Assembly (NCBI RefSeq): GCF_018619185.1
Contig: NZ_JAAXYC010000011.1
Coordinates: forward strand, 1 to 61,480
Reading direction: 5' to 3'
DNA: 61,480 nucleotides
Source of the DNA: Streptomyces sp. McG3
GTDB lineage: Bacteria; Actinomycetota; Actinomycetes; Streptomycetales; Streptomycetaceae
Shown here: in pieces, positions 8,967 through 18,445 of the stretch
Numbering within the stretch: position 1 is the first letter of the stretch
Layout of the letters: every line of letters starts with the position of its first letter
Notes under the pieces: generated by a model
Told to the model about the DNA's origin: nothing
Seen by the model: only the letters and a program-made list of their open reading frames with translations
The model's database searches: none
Made by a program: the position numbers and the translations under genes

Positions 8967-10514
8967 CGTGCGGTCGGGCTGGAGGAGCTGATCGACGGGC
9001 GCGTGGTCGTCGGTGAGGATCCGGGCGTCCCCGGTCCAGGCGGCGAGGTCGTCGCCGGTGGTGATCCTCCAGCCGACGTCGCGGGCTTCCAGGGCTTCCT
9101 GGATCGCGGGTGCGTCGACCGGCCGGCCGGAGGCGACCACCACCAGATTGCCGCCCACGGTGGACGCGGTCGGGTCCAGCCCGATGTCCGCGGGCTTCCC
9201 GAGGAGGGCGACGTGCTCGAAGGCCGCGGCGAGGGTGGCGACCTCGGCGCGGGCGAAGGCCAGCTCGCCGTGGTCGATGAGGTTGGCGACGTACAGTCCG
9301 TCCTCGTCGAGCGCCCGGCGGACGTCTCCCAGCGCCTGCGACGTCGTGAGGTGCCACGGCACGCTGACGCCCCCGAAGGCGTCGCCCACCACCAGGTCGT
9401 GGCTGCCCGCGTCCAGCCTGCGCAGGCCCAGTCGGCCGTCCTCCTCGGTCACGTCGATGCCGGTGGCGGTCGACGGCCCCAGGCCGAGCCGGTCACGGTC
9501 GATGCGCACGACCCCGCCGTCGATCTCGGAGACGGTGCTGCGGGTCCCCGGGCGTGAGGCCGCGAGGTAGCGGGGGAAGGTGAGGCCGCCGCCCCCGATG
9601 TGGTGGGCGGTCAGCGGCTCACCCCCGGGGAAGGCGGTGTCGACCACCGACGCGATGGCGCGCACGTAGGCGAACTTCAGGTGCGTCGGGTCCTCGACGT
9701 CGACGTAGGAGTGGCTCAGGCCGTCGAGGACGAGGGTGCGGCCGCTGTCCCGGTCGGGGTCCGTGACGACCTGTGCGCAGTGGTAGCGGGTCTCCGCGTC
9801 ACAGCCGCCGGGGGCGAACGCCGTGGCGAGGGAGCCCGCGACGACGGTGGCGAGCGCGACGGCCGCGGCGCGCCGCCAGCGGCGGGCCCGCCAGCCGACC
9901 AGTGCGGCGCCGAGCACGAGCAGGGTGCCGAGGCCGATCAGAATGGAGCTGACGGGCAGGCGTGAGACCAGGACGAATCCGGTGAGGACGGTGCCGACGA
10001 TGGCGCCGAAGGTACCCACGCCTGACAGCCGTCCGACGACCGTCCCGGTCTCGGCGAGGCTGGTCAGCCGCAGCTTCGTCACGAACGGGGTCACCGCGGA
10101 GAGCAGGGCGCCGGGCACCAGGAGGGTCGCGGAGGCGACCAGCAGGAGCAGCGCCGGCGACCACTGGGCGGTGGTGCGCAGCAGGAGCGGGGTGAGCGCG
10201 ACGACCACGCCCGACACCCCGAGCGCCGGGGCGATGAGCCGGAGCGGGTCGACCTGGTCCGCGACGCGCCCGCCCAGCCAGGAGCCCAGCGCGATGGCGG
10301 TGAGGGCGATGCCGATCACCATCGTGCTGGTTTCCAGGGTGAGGCCGAGATACGGGGCCAGCAGCCGCAGGGCGACGATCTCGACCACCAGGACCGCGGC
10401 CGATGATCCGAACACGAGGACCGCGGCGGCGCGGGGGCCCAGGCCGGGATCGCGGGGCGGATCGTCCGCCAAGGGGGAGTCGTCGGCCACGGGCGAGGGG
10501 GGCGAGGTGGTCAC
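8952..10514 (-). CDS. Membrane protein fused to a spermidine-synthase-like domain
   Basis: About 520 residues. The N-terminal part has several hydrophobic helices (roughly residues 25-220, MFS-like). The C-terminal part is a Rossmann methyltransferase-fold domain of the spermidine synthase type, with the GGGGLTFPRYL nucleotide loop, an acidic SEIDGGVV strand and DLVVGDAFGG. Proteins of this 'fused MFS/spermidine synthase' architecture are common in actinomycetes, but their product is not established. The GTG at 10514 has GAGGA about eight bases upstream and begins VTTSPPS; a TTG at 10562 would add 16 residues without a better ribosome site. The gene is divergent from ndh. Confidence 0.85.
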   Translation of the reverse strand: MTTSPPSPVADDSPLADDPPRDPGLGPRAAAVLVFGSSAAVLVVEIVALRLLAPYLGLTLETSTMVIGIALTAIALGSWLGGRVADQVDPLRLIAPALGVSGVVVALTPLLLRTTAQWSPALLLLVASATLLVPGALLSAVTPFVTKLRLTSLAETGTVVGRLSGVGTFGAIVGTVLTGFVLVSRLPVSSILIGLGTLLVLGAALVGWRARRWRRAAAVALATVVAGSLATAFAPGGCDAETRYHCAQVVTDPDRDSGRTLVLDGLSHSYVDVEDPTHLKFAYVRAIASVVDTAFPGGEPLTAHHIGGGGLTFPRYLAASRPGTRSTVSEIDGGVVRIDRDRLGLGPSTATGIDVTEEDGRLGLRRLDAGSHDLVVGDAFGGVSVPWHLTTSQALGDVRRALDEDGLYVANLIDHGELAFARAEVATLAAAFEHVALLGKPADIGLDPTASTVGGNLVVVASGRPVDAPAIQEALEARDVGWRITTGDDLAAWTGDARILTDDHAPVDQLLQPDRTRTAR

Positions 10515-10765
10515 CGCAGCATCCTCGCACGGGGTGCGGCTGCCGAACTCCCCCTGCTCCAACGGGAGGAGGGAGCGGCCGTACGGGCCCCGAGGTCCAC
10601 CGGCCGCGGGTGCCGCCGGTCACTCCGCCCCCGTGAGCGGGGCCCCCGTTCACCCCGGTCGGGAGGCGGAGGCCGGGACGTCCGGTTAAGGATGAGAGGT
10701 GAATCACCCGGTAAACGGGGCAGGCGAGCGCAGGACCACGCAAGCCCGAGAAGGGACGCAGACCC

Positions 10766-12127
10766 GTGGCACCACCCAGGATTCTCGTCGTCGGCGCCGG
10801 TTTCGCAGGCGTCGAGTGCGTACGCCGCCTGGAGCGCAGGCTCGCTCCGGGAGAGGCCCAGATCACGCTCGTCACACCGTTCTCCTACCAGCTGTACCTG
10901 CCGCTGCTCCCCCAGGTGGCCTCCGGGGTGCTCACACCGCAGTCCGTCGCGGTGTCGCTGCGCCGCAGCCGCCGCCACAGGACGAGGATCGTGCCGGGCG
11001 GGGCGATCGGTGTGGACACGGCGGCGAAGGTCTGTGTGATCCGGAAGATCACGGACGAGATCGTGAACGAGCCGTACGACTACATCGTGCTGGCGGCGGG
11101 CAGCGTCACCCGGACCTTCGACATCCCGGGACTGCTGGACAACGCCCGTGGGATGAAGACGCTGGCCGAGGCCGCGTACGTCCGGGACCACGTCATCGCC
11201 CAGCTGGATCTGGCGGACGCCAGTCATGACGAGGCCGAGCGGGCTTCGCGGCTCCAGTTCGTGGTGGTCGGCGGCGGTTACGCGGGCACCGAGACGGCCG
11301 CCTGCCTCCAGCGCCTGACCACCAGCGCGGTCCGGCACTATCCGCGGCTGGACGCGCGGCTGATCAAGTGGCATCTGATCGACATCGCGCCCAAGCTGAT
11401 GCCGGAGCTGGGCGACAAGCTGGGGCAGGCCGCCCTGGAGGTGCTCCGCAAGCGGAACATCGAGGTGTCGCTCGGGGTCTCGATCGCGAAGGCGGGACCG
11501 GAGGAGGTCACGTTCACCGACGGCCGGGTGCTGCCCTGCCGGACCCTGATCTGGACCGCCGGAGTGGCCGCCAGCCCGCTGATCGCCACGCTCGGCGCGG
11601 AGACCGTGCGCGGCCGGCTCGCGGTGACCCCGCAGTTGAACCTGCCGGGCGCGGACGGCGTGTTCTCGCTCGGCGACGCGGCCGCGGTGCCCGATCTGGC
11701 GAAGGGCGACGGGGCGGTCTGCCCGCCCACCGCGCAGCACGCGATGCGCCAGGGCAGGGTGCTGGCGGACAATCTGATCGCCTCGCTGCGTCATCAGCCG
11801 CTCCGGGACTACGTGCACAAGGATCTGGGGCTCGTCGTGGACCTCGGCGGCAAGGACGCCGTGTCCAAGCCGCTGGGCATCGAGCTGCGTGGGCTGCCCG
11901 CGCAGGCGGTGGCGCGCGGCTACCACTGGTCGGCGCTGCGGACGAACGTCGCCAGGACCCGGGTGATGACGAACTGGATGCTGAACGCGGTCGCCGGCGA
12001 CGACTTCGTACGGACCGGGTTCCAGTCCCGCAAGCCGGCGACGCTGCGGGACTTCGAGTACACGGACGTCTATCTGACACCGGAGCAGATCAAGGAGCAC
12101 ACGGCGACGACGGTCATCAAGCACTGA
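10766..12127 (+). CDS. ndh: Type II NADH dehydrogenase (NDH-2)
   Basis: A 453-residue pyridine nucleotide-disulfide oxidoreductase family member. The FAD loop VVGAGFAGVE lies at the N-terminus, a second dinucleotide loop VVVGGGYAGTE near residue 170 is for NADH, and FSLGDAAAV near 305 contacts FAD. The C-terminal segment has the hydrophobic/basic character of a membrane anchor. It would oxidise NADH and reduce menaquinone without pumping protons. The GTG start has AAGGGA about ten bases upstream. A strong hairpin follows, shared with the convergent ligase gene. A ferredoxin reductase is possible but less likely given the length and C-terminus. Confidence 0.88.
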   Translation: MAPPRILVVGAGFAGVECVRRLERRLAPGEAQITLVTPFSYQLYLPLLPQVASGVLTPQSVAVSLRRSRRHRTRIVPGGAIGVDTAAKVCVIRKITDEIVNEPYDYIVLAAGSVTRTFDIPGLLDNARGMKTLAEAAYVRDHVIAQLDLADASHDEAERASRLQFVVVGGGYAGTETAACLQRLTTSAVRHYPRLDARLIKWHLIDIAPKLMPELGDKLGQAALEVLRKRNIEVSLGVSIAKAGPEEVTFTDGRVLPCRTLIWTAGVAASPLIATLGAETVRGRLAVTPQLNLPGADGVFSLGDAAAVPDLAKGDGAVCPPTAQHAMRQGRVLADNLIASLRHQPLRDYVHKDLGLVVDLGGKDAVSKPLGIELRGLPAQAVARGYHWSALRTNVARTRVMTNWMLNAVAGDDFVRTGFQSRKPATLRDFEYTDVYLTPEQIKEHTATTVIKH

Positions 12128-12144
12128 GCGGCCGGTCTCCGTGC

Positions 12145-12175
12145 GAGCGCGTCCCGGGGTCCCCGGGGCGCGCTC
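12145..12175. terminator. Bidirectional terminator between ndh and the DNA ligase gene
   Basis: GAGCGCGTCCCGG (12145-12157) pairs with CCGGGGCGCGCTC (12163-12175), with one G-U pair and a 5-base loop. The right arm runs into the stop codon of the minus-strand ligase gene (12174-12176). Confidence 0.75.
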
Positions 12176-13709
12176 ACGGCTGCCGGGACAGGACCGTCTC
12201 CACGGTGTCCGCCTCCTGTGCGGTCTTGTCCTCCCGGTAGCGCAGGACGCGGGCGAACCGGAGGGTGACCCCGGCGGGGTAGCGGGTGGAGCGCTGGAGT
12301 CCGTCGTAGGCGATCTCCACGACGAGTTCCGGGCGTACGGTGACGACATGGCCGTCGTCGTCGGTCGCCAGCTCCCCCAGCCGCTCGGTCTGCCAGTCCA
12401 GCAGGGCGTCCGTGAGCCCCTTGAAGGTCTTGCCGAGCATCGCGAACGTGCCGTCGGGCCGGCGGGCGCCCAGGTGCAGGTTGGAGAGCTTGCCGGTGCG
12501 CCGGCCGCTGCCCCGTTCCACGGCCAGGACCACCAGGTCCAGGGTGTGCACGGGCTTCACCTTCAGCCAGGACGCGCCCCGGCGGCCCGCGCTGTAGGGG
12601 GCGGCCAGGTCCTTGACGACGACTCCCTCGTGACCGCGCTCCAGGGTGTCCGCGAGGAACGCGTCGGCCGCCGCGCGGGCCTCGGGGTCGTCCGGATCGG
12701 CGACGAGGGTGCGCCGGACCCGCAGGCTCTCGGGGAGCAGCTGGGCCAGGGCCGCGTGGCGGGCGGCGAAGGGCCGGTCGAGCAGGTCCTCGTCATCCAC
12801 GAGAAGGGCGTCGAAGAAGACGGGGACGACAGGCATGTGCGCCGCGGCTGTGGCCACGTCCCGCCGTGAGCCCACCCGGGAGGCGGTCTCCTGGAACGGC
12901 CGGGGCCTGCCGTCCTCCCCCAGGGCGATCAGCTCGCCGTCGAGGACGAAGCGGCGCGCGTCGAGCGCGGCGACGGCGGTGACCAGTTCGGGCAGCCGGT
13001 CGGTGATGTCGTCGAGGGTCCGGGTGCAGGCGCGGATCCGGTCGCCGTCGCGGTGGACCTGCACCCGGATCCCGTCGAGCTTCTCCTCGACCGCGCACGG
13101 GCCGAGCTCGTCGAGGGCTTCGCCCACCGAGGCGGCACTGCGCGCGAGCATCGGCTGGACGGGCCGCCCGACGGTGAGGCGGAAGCCGGCGAGTGCTCCG
13201 GGTCCGTCGGCGAGGAGGACCTCGGCGACCTCCTGGAGGGACCCTGCGAGCATCACGGCGCGCCGGACGTCGGCGGGCGGTGCCCCGGCGGCGTGGGCCA
13301 GGGCGTCGGCGGCGACGGCGTCCAGGGCCCCCTGGCGTACCTCGCCGGTGAGCAGGGCCCACAGGAAGTGCTGCTCGTCGGCGGTGGCGGCGGCGAACAG
13401 GGCACGCAGGCGGCTCCGGCGCCGGGCCTGGGAGCCGGGGCCGGAGGTGGCGGCCAGGGCGGTCAGCTCGGCATCGACGCCGGTGACGGTGAGGGTGGGC
13501 CCGGAAGCCGGTTCCACCGGGTCCCCCAGGCTCCGCCGGCCGACGCCGATGCGGCCCTGGGGCAGCCGTCCGGCGAGGTACGGGATGACGACGGGGACGT
13601 CCTCGGGTCCGGCGTTCCGGAAGAGACCGGCGAGGAGCGCCGTCTTGCGGGACCGGGCGGAGGTGGCGGCGACCTCCAGGGACACCTGGGCGAGCTCGGC
13701 GAGCAGCAT
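12174..13709 (-). CDS. ligB: ATP-dependent DNA ligase (LigB type)
   Basis: A 511-residue protein with the nucleotidyltransferase motif EEKLDGIR, where K210 is the lysine that would be adenylated. An N-terminal DNA-binding domain (about 1-190), the adenylation domain (about 190-400, with FDALLVDDEDLLDRPF and the EGVVVKDL motif) and a C-terminal OB-fold follow the order of mycobacterial LigB. It seals nicks using ATP and is an accessory to the essential NAD-dependent LigA, which is not in this window. No Ku or LigD gene is nearby, so a dedicated end-joining role is not supported. The ATG start has only a weak ribosome site. Confidence 0.9.
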   Translation of the reverse strand: MLLAELAQVSLEVAATSARSRKTALLAGLFRNAGPEDVPVVIPYLAGRLPQGRIGVGRRSLGDPVEPASGPTLTVTGVDAELTALAATSGPGSQARRRSRLRALFAAATADEQHFLWALLTGEVRQGALDAVAADALAHAAGAPPADVRRAVMLAGSLQEVAEVLLADGPGALAGFRLTVGRPVQPMLARSAASVGEALDELGPCAVEEKLDGIRVQVHRDGDRIRACTRTLDDITDRLPELVTAVAALDARRFVLDGELIALGEDGRPRPFQETASRVGSRRDVATAAAHMPVVPVFFDALLVDDEDLLDRPFAARHAALAQLLPESLRVRRTLVADPDDPEARAAADAFLADTLERGHEGVVVKDLAAPYSAGRRGASWLKVKPVHTLDLVVLAVERGSGRRTGKLSNLHLGARRPDGTFAMLGKTFKGLTDALLDWQTERLGELATDDDGHVVTVRPELVVEIAYDGLQRSTRYPAGVTLRFARVLRYREDKTAQEADTVETVLSRQP

Positions 13710-13765
13710 GCCGCCATCGTGCTACGGGGCGGGTGGCCTCGCCCGCCCGCGCGAGCGGCGATCGG

Positions 13766-14557
13766 TCATATGAAGTTGAGGGCGGCCGCCCCGCCCACTC
13801 CCCCGAGCACCATGAACGCGGGCATCAGCACCTTGATCTCCACCCAGCTGCCGGCCCGGAACCGCATGAACTTCGGAGGGCCGAGCGGGTACCAGCGCTT
13901 TCCGGCGATCGGGAGCGGCCACAGGATCGGGCACCCCGAGACGGTCAGCGCGTCCCCGATGTCGTGGACCAGGGCGCCGAGCACGATGGGCAGGCCGAGC
14001 CACATGTACTCCTGGCCGGGGGCGTCGAAGAGCCAGCCGGCCCCGTTGCCCGGCTGGTCCAGGACGCCGGCGAGGATCCAGGCGCTGGTGGCGCCGAGCA
14101 GCCAGACGAGGACGTCGCTGGAGACCCGGGCGGCCCGCCAGAGCAGGCCCTCGACGGCGAGCACCAGGTGGACGAAGAGGATCGCGAGGACCGCCCAGCG
14201 CCCGCCGGTGACCGCGGCGAAGGAGCAGCCGGCACCCATCAGGACGGCGAAGAACCAGGTGTGGGTGAGGGTCCGGTGGCCGCCGGTGCGGCGGGGGTCG
14301 GCCTTGCTCTTGGTGGCCTTGTAGACGGCGTACGACAGCTTGTCGGCTATCTCGCAGAGACCCTTGGAGAGGGGTCCGAAGGCGCGCGAGATGGTCGCGG
14401 ACTTGTGGTCGAGGTCGGGGGCGAGCGCGGCTCCCGCGCAGATCAGCGCCCCGACGACGAGGACGGGCCAGGGCATCGTGTGGCCGGTGGCGGCGGCCGC
14501 CGCGCCCACCCCCAGCCAGGCCGCTGCCCCTGACAGGGAGTGTGCCGGTCCCATCAT
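13766..14557 (-). CDS. Membrane-bound metal-dependent hydrolase (YdjM family)
   Basis: A 263-residue membrane protein. The N-terminal HSLSGAA segment and later acidic/histidine patches (DLDHKS, GHRTLTHT, HDIGDALT) fit the YdjM/DUF457 family of predicted inner-membrane metal-dependent hydrolases. The histidines and aspartates lie at the edges of several hydrophobic helices. The substrate is not known for the family. The start MMGPAHSL at 14557 is chosen because the upstream extension to 14785 is polar, repetitive in codon use and not family-like. It lies upstream of the ligase gene on the same strand, with a short GC hairpin (13727-13748) between them. Confidence 0.78.
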   Translation of the reverse strand: MMGPAHSLSGAAAWLGVGAAAAATGHTMPWPVLVVGALICAGAALAPDLDHKSATISRAFGPLSKGLCEIADKLSYAVYKATKSKADPRRTGGHRTLTHTWFFAVLMGAGCSFAAVTGGRWAVLAILFVHLVLAVEGLLWRAARVSSDVLVWLLGATSAWILAGVLDQPGNGAGWLFDAPGQEYMWLGLPIVLGALVHDIGDALTVSGCPILWPLPIAGKRWYPLGPPKFMRFRAGSWVEIKVLMPAFMVLGGVGGAAALNFI

Positions 14558-14687
14558 GGTCTTTTCCCGCCCCCAGCGCTTCGTACGCCCATCACCTCTA
14601 CGGCGCGGGCAGGTTGAGACCGCAGCGTACCGTCCGTGATCTTCGTGCCGTCCGCCGGTTCCCTCATCCGGGCCGAAGACAGGCAAG

Positions 14688-17210
14688 ATGGGGGGCGTGA
14701 CCCTCATCGACCAGCTGCCTAAGACACCCGACCCGGACGCCCTCTTCGAGGCCTTCTCGTCATGGACCGAGACCCAGGGCATCACCCTTTATCCGGCTCA
14801 GGAGGAGGCGCTGATCGAGGTGGTCTCCGGGGCGAACGTGATCCTTTCCACCCCGACCGGCTCCGGAAAGAGCCTGGTGGCGGCGGCCGCGCACTTCACG
14901 GCGCTGGCGCAGGACAAGGTCACCTTCTACACGGCGCCGATCAAGGCGCTGGTGTCGGAGAAGTTCTTCGACTTGTGCAAGCTCTTCGGCACCGAGAACG
15001 TCGGCATGCTCACCGGCGACGCCTCGGTCAACGCGGACGCCCCGGTGATCTGCTGTACGGCCGAGGTGCTGGCCTCCATCGCGCTGCGCGACGGCAAGTA
15101 CGCCGACATCGGCCAGGTCGTGATGGACGAGTTCCACTTCTACGCGGAGCCGGACCGGGGCTGGGCGTGGCAGATCCCGCTGCTGGAGCTTCCGCAGGCC
15201 CAGTTCGTGCTGATGTCGGCGACGCTCGGCGACGTCGCGATGTTCGAGAAGGACCTGACCCGGCGTACCGGCCGGCCCACCTCCGTGGTGCGCTCCGCGA
15301 CCCGTCCGGTGCCGCTCAGCTACGAGTACCGCTTCACACCGATCACCGAGACGCTGACCGAGCTGCTGGACACCCGGCAGTCGCCGGTCTACATCGTGCA
15401 CTTCACGCAGGCGGCGGCCGTCGAGCGGGCGCAGTCGCTGATGAGCATCAACATGTGCACGAAGGAGGAGAAGGAGAAGATCGCCGACATGATCGGCGGC
15501 TTCCGCTTCACCACCAAGTTCGGTCAGAACCTCTCCCGTTACGTACGCCACGGCATCGGGGTGCACCACGCGGGGATGCTGCCGAAGTACCGCCGCCTGG
15601 TGGAGAAGCTGGCCCAGGCGGGTCTGCTGAAGGTGATCTGCGGGACGGACACGCTCGGCGTCGGCGTCAACGTGCCCATCCGTACGGTGCTGTTCACGGC
15701 GCTCACCAAGTACGACGGCACCCGGGTGCGGACGCTGCGCGCGCGGGAGTTCCACCAGATCGCGGGCCGGGCCGGGCGGGCCGGTTTCGACACGGCCGGT
15801 TTCGTCGTGGCGCAGGCCCCCGAGCACGTCATCGAGAACGAGAAGGCCGTCAAGAAGGCGGGCGACGACCCGAAGAAGAAGCGCAAGGTGGTCCGCAAGA
15901 AGGCCCCGGAGGGCTTCGTGGCCTGGTCGGAGACCACCTTCGACAAGCTGATCACCTCGGATCCCGAACCGCTGAGCTCGCGCTTCCGGGTCACCCACAC
16001 CATGCTGCTCGCGGTCATCGCGCGCCCCGGCAACGCCTTCGAGGCGATGCGGCATCTGCTGGAGGACAACCACGAGCCGCGCCGGGCGCAGCTGCGGCAC
16101 ATCCGGCGGGCCATCGCGATCTACCGCTCGCTGCTGGACGGCGGGGTGGTGGAGCGGTTGGAGACGCCGGACGCCGAGGGCCGGATCGTGCGTCTGACGG
16201 TCGATCTCCAGCAGGACTTCGCGCTGAACCAGCCGCTCTCCACGTTCGCGCTGGCCGCGTTCGACCTGCTGGACGCCGAATCCCCCTCGTACGCGCTGGA
16301 CATGGTCTCGGTCGTCGAGTCGACGCTGGACGATCCCCGGCAGATCCTGGCCGCCCAGCAGAACAAGGCGCGCGGCGAGGCCGTGGGGCAGATGAAGGCG
16401 GACGGGGTCGAGTACGAGGAGCGGATGGAGCGGCTCCAGGAGGTCTCGTACCCGAAGCCGCTGAGCGAGCTGCTGTGGCACGCCTACGACGTGTACCGCA
16501 CGAGCCACCCGTGGGTGAACGACCACCCCGTGTCGCCGAAGTCGGTGATCCGGGACATGTACGAACGCGCCATGACCTTCACGGAGTTCACCTCGCACTA
16601 CGAGCTGGCCCGGACCGAGGGCATCGTGCTGCGGTATCTGGCGAGCGCGTACAAGGCGCTGGAGCACACGATCCCGGACGACGTGAAGTCGGAGGACCTC
16701 CAGGACCTGATCTCCTGGCTCGGTGAGATGGTGCGCCAGGTGGACTCCAGTCTGCTGGACGAGTGGGAGCAGCTGGCCAACCCCGAGGTGGAGACCGCCG
16801 AGCAGGCCCAGGAGAAGGCGGACGAGGTCAAGCCGGTCACGGCCAACCCCCGCGCCTTCCGGGTGCTGGTGCGCAACGCGATGTTCCGCCGGGTGGAGCT
16901 GGCCGCGCTGGACCGGGCCGGTGCTCTGGGCGAGCTGGACGGCGACTCCGGGTGGGACGAGGACGCCTGGGGCGAGGCCCTGGACGCGTACTGGGACGCG
17001 CACGAGGAGATCGGGACCGGTCCGGACGCACGCGGTCCGAAGCTGCTGAAGATCGAGGAGGACCCGGCGCACGGGCTGTGGCGGGTCTGGCAGGCGTTCG
17101 CCGACCCGGCGGGCGATCACGACTGGGGCATCAAGGCCGAGGTGGATCTCGCGGCGTCCGACGAGGAGGGCCGGGCGGTCGTCCGGGTCACCGAGGTCGG
17201 CCAGCTGTGA
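14688..17210 (+). CDS. DEAD/DEAH-box RNA helicase with DUF3516 C-terminal domain
   Basis: An 840-residue superfamily 2 helicase. Motif I STPTGSGKS (K61), motif II DEFH (147-150), motif III SAT and motif VI HQIAGRAGRAGFD are all present, so it should be an active ATPase. Residues after about 430 form the DUF3516 region found in actinobacterial relatives of the Ski2/Mtr4-like group. A basic insert with runs of lysine lies near residue 395. A role in RNA processing or decay is likely but not shown by the sequence. The ATG at 14688 has AGG four bases upstream; a GTG at 14697 (VTLIDQL) is a realistic alternative. It is divergent from the membrane hydrolase gene, and tesB follows closely. Confidence 0.92.
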   Translation: MGGVTLIDQLPKTPDPDALFEAFSSWTETQGITLYPAQEEALIEVVSGANVILSTPTGSGKSLVAAAAHFTALAQDKVTFYTAPIKALVSEKFFDLCKLFGTENVGMLTGDASVNADAPVICCTAEVLASIALRDGKYADIGQVVMDEFHFYAEPDRGWAWQIPLLELPQAQFVLMSATLGDVAMFEKDLTRRTGRPTSVVRSATRPVPLSYEYRFTPITETLTELLDTRQSPVYIVHFTQAAAVERAQSLMSINMCTKEEKEKIADMIGGFRFTTKFGQNLSRYVRHGIGVHHAGMLPKYRRLVEKLAQAGLLKVICGTDTLGVGVNVPIRTVLFTALTKYDGTRVRTLRAREFHQIAGRAGRAGFDTAGFVVAQAPEHVIENEKAVKKAGDDPKKKRKVVRKKAPEGFVAWSETTFDKLITSDPEPLSSRFRVTHTMLLAVIARPGNAFEAMRHLLEDNHEPRRAQLRHIRRAIAIYRSLLDGGVVERLETPDAEGRIVRLTVDLQQDFALNQPLSTFALAAFDLLDAESPSYALDMVSVVESTLDDPRQILAAQQNKARGEAVGQMKADGVEYEERMERLQEVSYPKPLSELLWHAYDVYRTSHPWVNDHPVSPKSVIRDMYERAMTFTEFTSHYELARTEGIVLRYLASAYKALEHTIPDDVKSEDLQDLISWLGEMVRQVDSSLLDEWEQLANPEVETAEQAQEKADEVKPVTANPRAFRVLVRNAMFRRVELAALDRAGALGELDGDSGWDEDAWGEALDAYWDAHEEIGTGPDARGPKLLKIEEDPAHGLWRVWQAFADPAGDHDWGIKAEVDLAASDEEGRAVVRVTEVGQL

Positions 17211-17244
17211 GGGCACCGGTGAGACGCACGTGGGGAGCGACGCT

Positions 17245-18120
17245 ATGACGAACCCGGCCGAGCGCCTGGTCGACCTTCTCGACCTGGAGCGGATCGAGGT
17301 CAACATCTTCCGGGGCCGCAGTCCCGAGGAGTCCCTGCAACGGGTCTTCGGCGGGCAGGTCGCGGGCCAGGCGCTGGTGGCGGCGGGCCGGACGACCGAC
17401 GGGGACCGGCCGGTGCACTCGCTGCACGCCTATTTCCTGCGGCCGGGCCGTCCCGGGGTGCCGATCGTGTACCAGGTGGAGCGGGTGCGGGACGGCCGGT
17501 CGTTCACCACCCGGCGGGTGACGGCGGTCCAGGAGGGCCGGACGATCTTCAACCTGACGGCGTCGTTCCACCGCCCCGAGGAGGCGGGCTTCGAGCACCA
17601 GCTGCCGCCGGCCCGGATCGTCCCGGACCCGGAGGAGCTGCCGACGGTGGCCGAGGAGGTGCGCGAGCACCTGGGCGTGCTGCCGGAGGCGCTGGAGCGG
17701 ATGGCACGGCGGCAGCCCTTCGACATCCGTTACGTCGACCGGCTGCGCTGGACGAAGGATGAGATCAAGGACGCGGATCCGCGGAGCGCGGTGTGGATGC
17801 GGGCGGTGGGCCCGCTGGGCGACGACCCACTGGTGCACACCTGCGCGCTGACGTACGCGAGCGACATGACGCTGCTGGACGCGGTCCGCATCCCGGTGGA
17901 GCCGCTGTGGGGTCCGCGCGGCTTCGACATGGCCTCGCTGGACCACGCGATGTGGTTCCACCGGCCGTTCCGGGCGGACGAGTGGTTCCTGTACGACCAG
18001 GAGTCGCCGATCGCCACGGGCGGCCGGGGGCTTGCGCGGGGCCGGATCTACGACCGTTCGGGGGAGCTGCTGGTGTCGGTGGTGCAGGAAGGGCTGTTCC
18101 GGCGGCTGGCGAGCGACTAG
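17245..18120 (+). CDS. tesB: Acyl-CoA thioesterase II (TesB)
   Basis: A 291-residue double hot-dog thioesterase. The VFGGQVAGQAL segment near residue 40, HSLHAYFLRPG near 65 and the C-terminal SLDHAMWFHRPF/GRGLARG region are characteristic. It hydrolyses acyl-CoA to free acid and CoA in the cytoplasm. The ATG at 17245 is preferred over the GTG at 17230 because GGGAG lies eight bases before it. The start is 34 bases after the helicase stop, so cotranscription is likely. Confidence 0.92.
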   Translation: MTNPAERLVDLLDLERIEVNIFRGRSPEESLQRVFGGQVAGQALVAAGRTTDGDRPVHSLHAYFLRPGRPGVPIVYQVERVRDGRSFTTRRVTAVQEGRTIFNLTASFHRPEEAGFEHQLPPARIVPDPEELPTVAEEVREHLGVLPEALERMARRQPFDIRYVDRLRWTKDEIKDADPRSAVWMRAVGPLGDDPLVHTCALTYASDMTLLDAVRIPVEPLWGPRGFDMASLDHAMWFHRPFRADEWFLYDQESPIATGGRGLARGRIYDRSGELLVSVVQEGLFRRLASD

Positions 18121-18129
18121 AGCACCCTT

Positions 18130-18393
18130 CTACGTGCCGGGCAGCGGGTCCTGGTCGACCTCGTGGCGGCGGGTGCGGATGTCCGGCGGCGCCGGGTGCA
18201 GCTTGGCGTCGCAGGACGGTCCGAGGCCGGCCCGGCGCGAGTCGGTCCCGGTGAGGGGCCGGCCGCAGAGGCGGCAGCGGACGAGGCGGCGGCCCCGGTG
18301 CTGCTCGCCTTCGGCGGCGGGGTCCCGGGCGACGGCACCGGCGGCACCGGCGGCACCGGGCAGCGGTTCGGGAAAGGCGTCGGGAATCTCCAC
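18130..18393 (-). CDS. DUF6011 small zinc-binding-like protein
   Basis: An 87-residue protein whose middle part (residues 39-62, starting RCRLCGRPLTGTDSR) matches the DUF6011 pattern CxxCxRxL...SR...GLGPxC, a probable zinc ribbon. The N-terminus is alanine/glycine-rich and disordered-looking. It starts with GTG and has AGGAT upstream. It follows the GH15 gene by 52 bases on the same strand and converges on tesB with only nine bases between stops. No function is known; RNA or DNA binding is a guess. Confidence 0.75.
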   Translation of the reverse strand: MEIPDAFPEPLPGAAGAAGAVARDPAAEGEQHRGRRLVRCRLCGRPLTGTDSRRAGLGPSCDAKLHPAPPDIRTRRHEVDQDPLPGT

Positions 18394-18445
18394 ACGCCGA
18401 TCCTGTCACTACGGCGCCGCGGCCGCCCGCAGGGGCCGGTGCGGC

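Noticed and set aside
10706..10725. Possible Rex operator (GGTGAATCACC) upstream of ndh
   Set aside because: Rex sites need two GTGAA-type halves separated by several bases. Here the halves collapse into one 11-base palindrome.
14760..17306. 848-residue open frame on the minus strand
   Set aside because: Antisense to the DEAD-box helicase, which has all helicase motifs. The minus frame has none.
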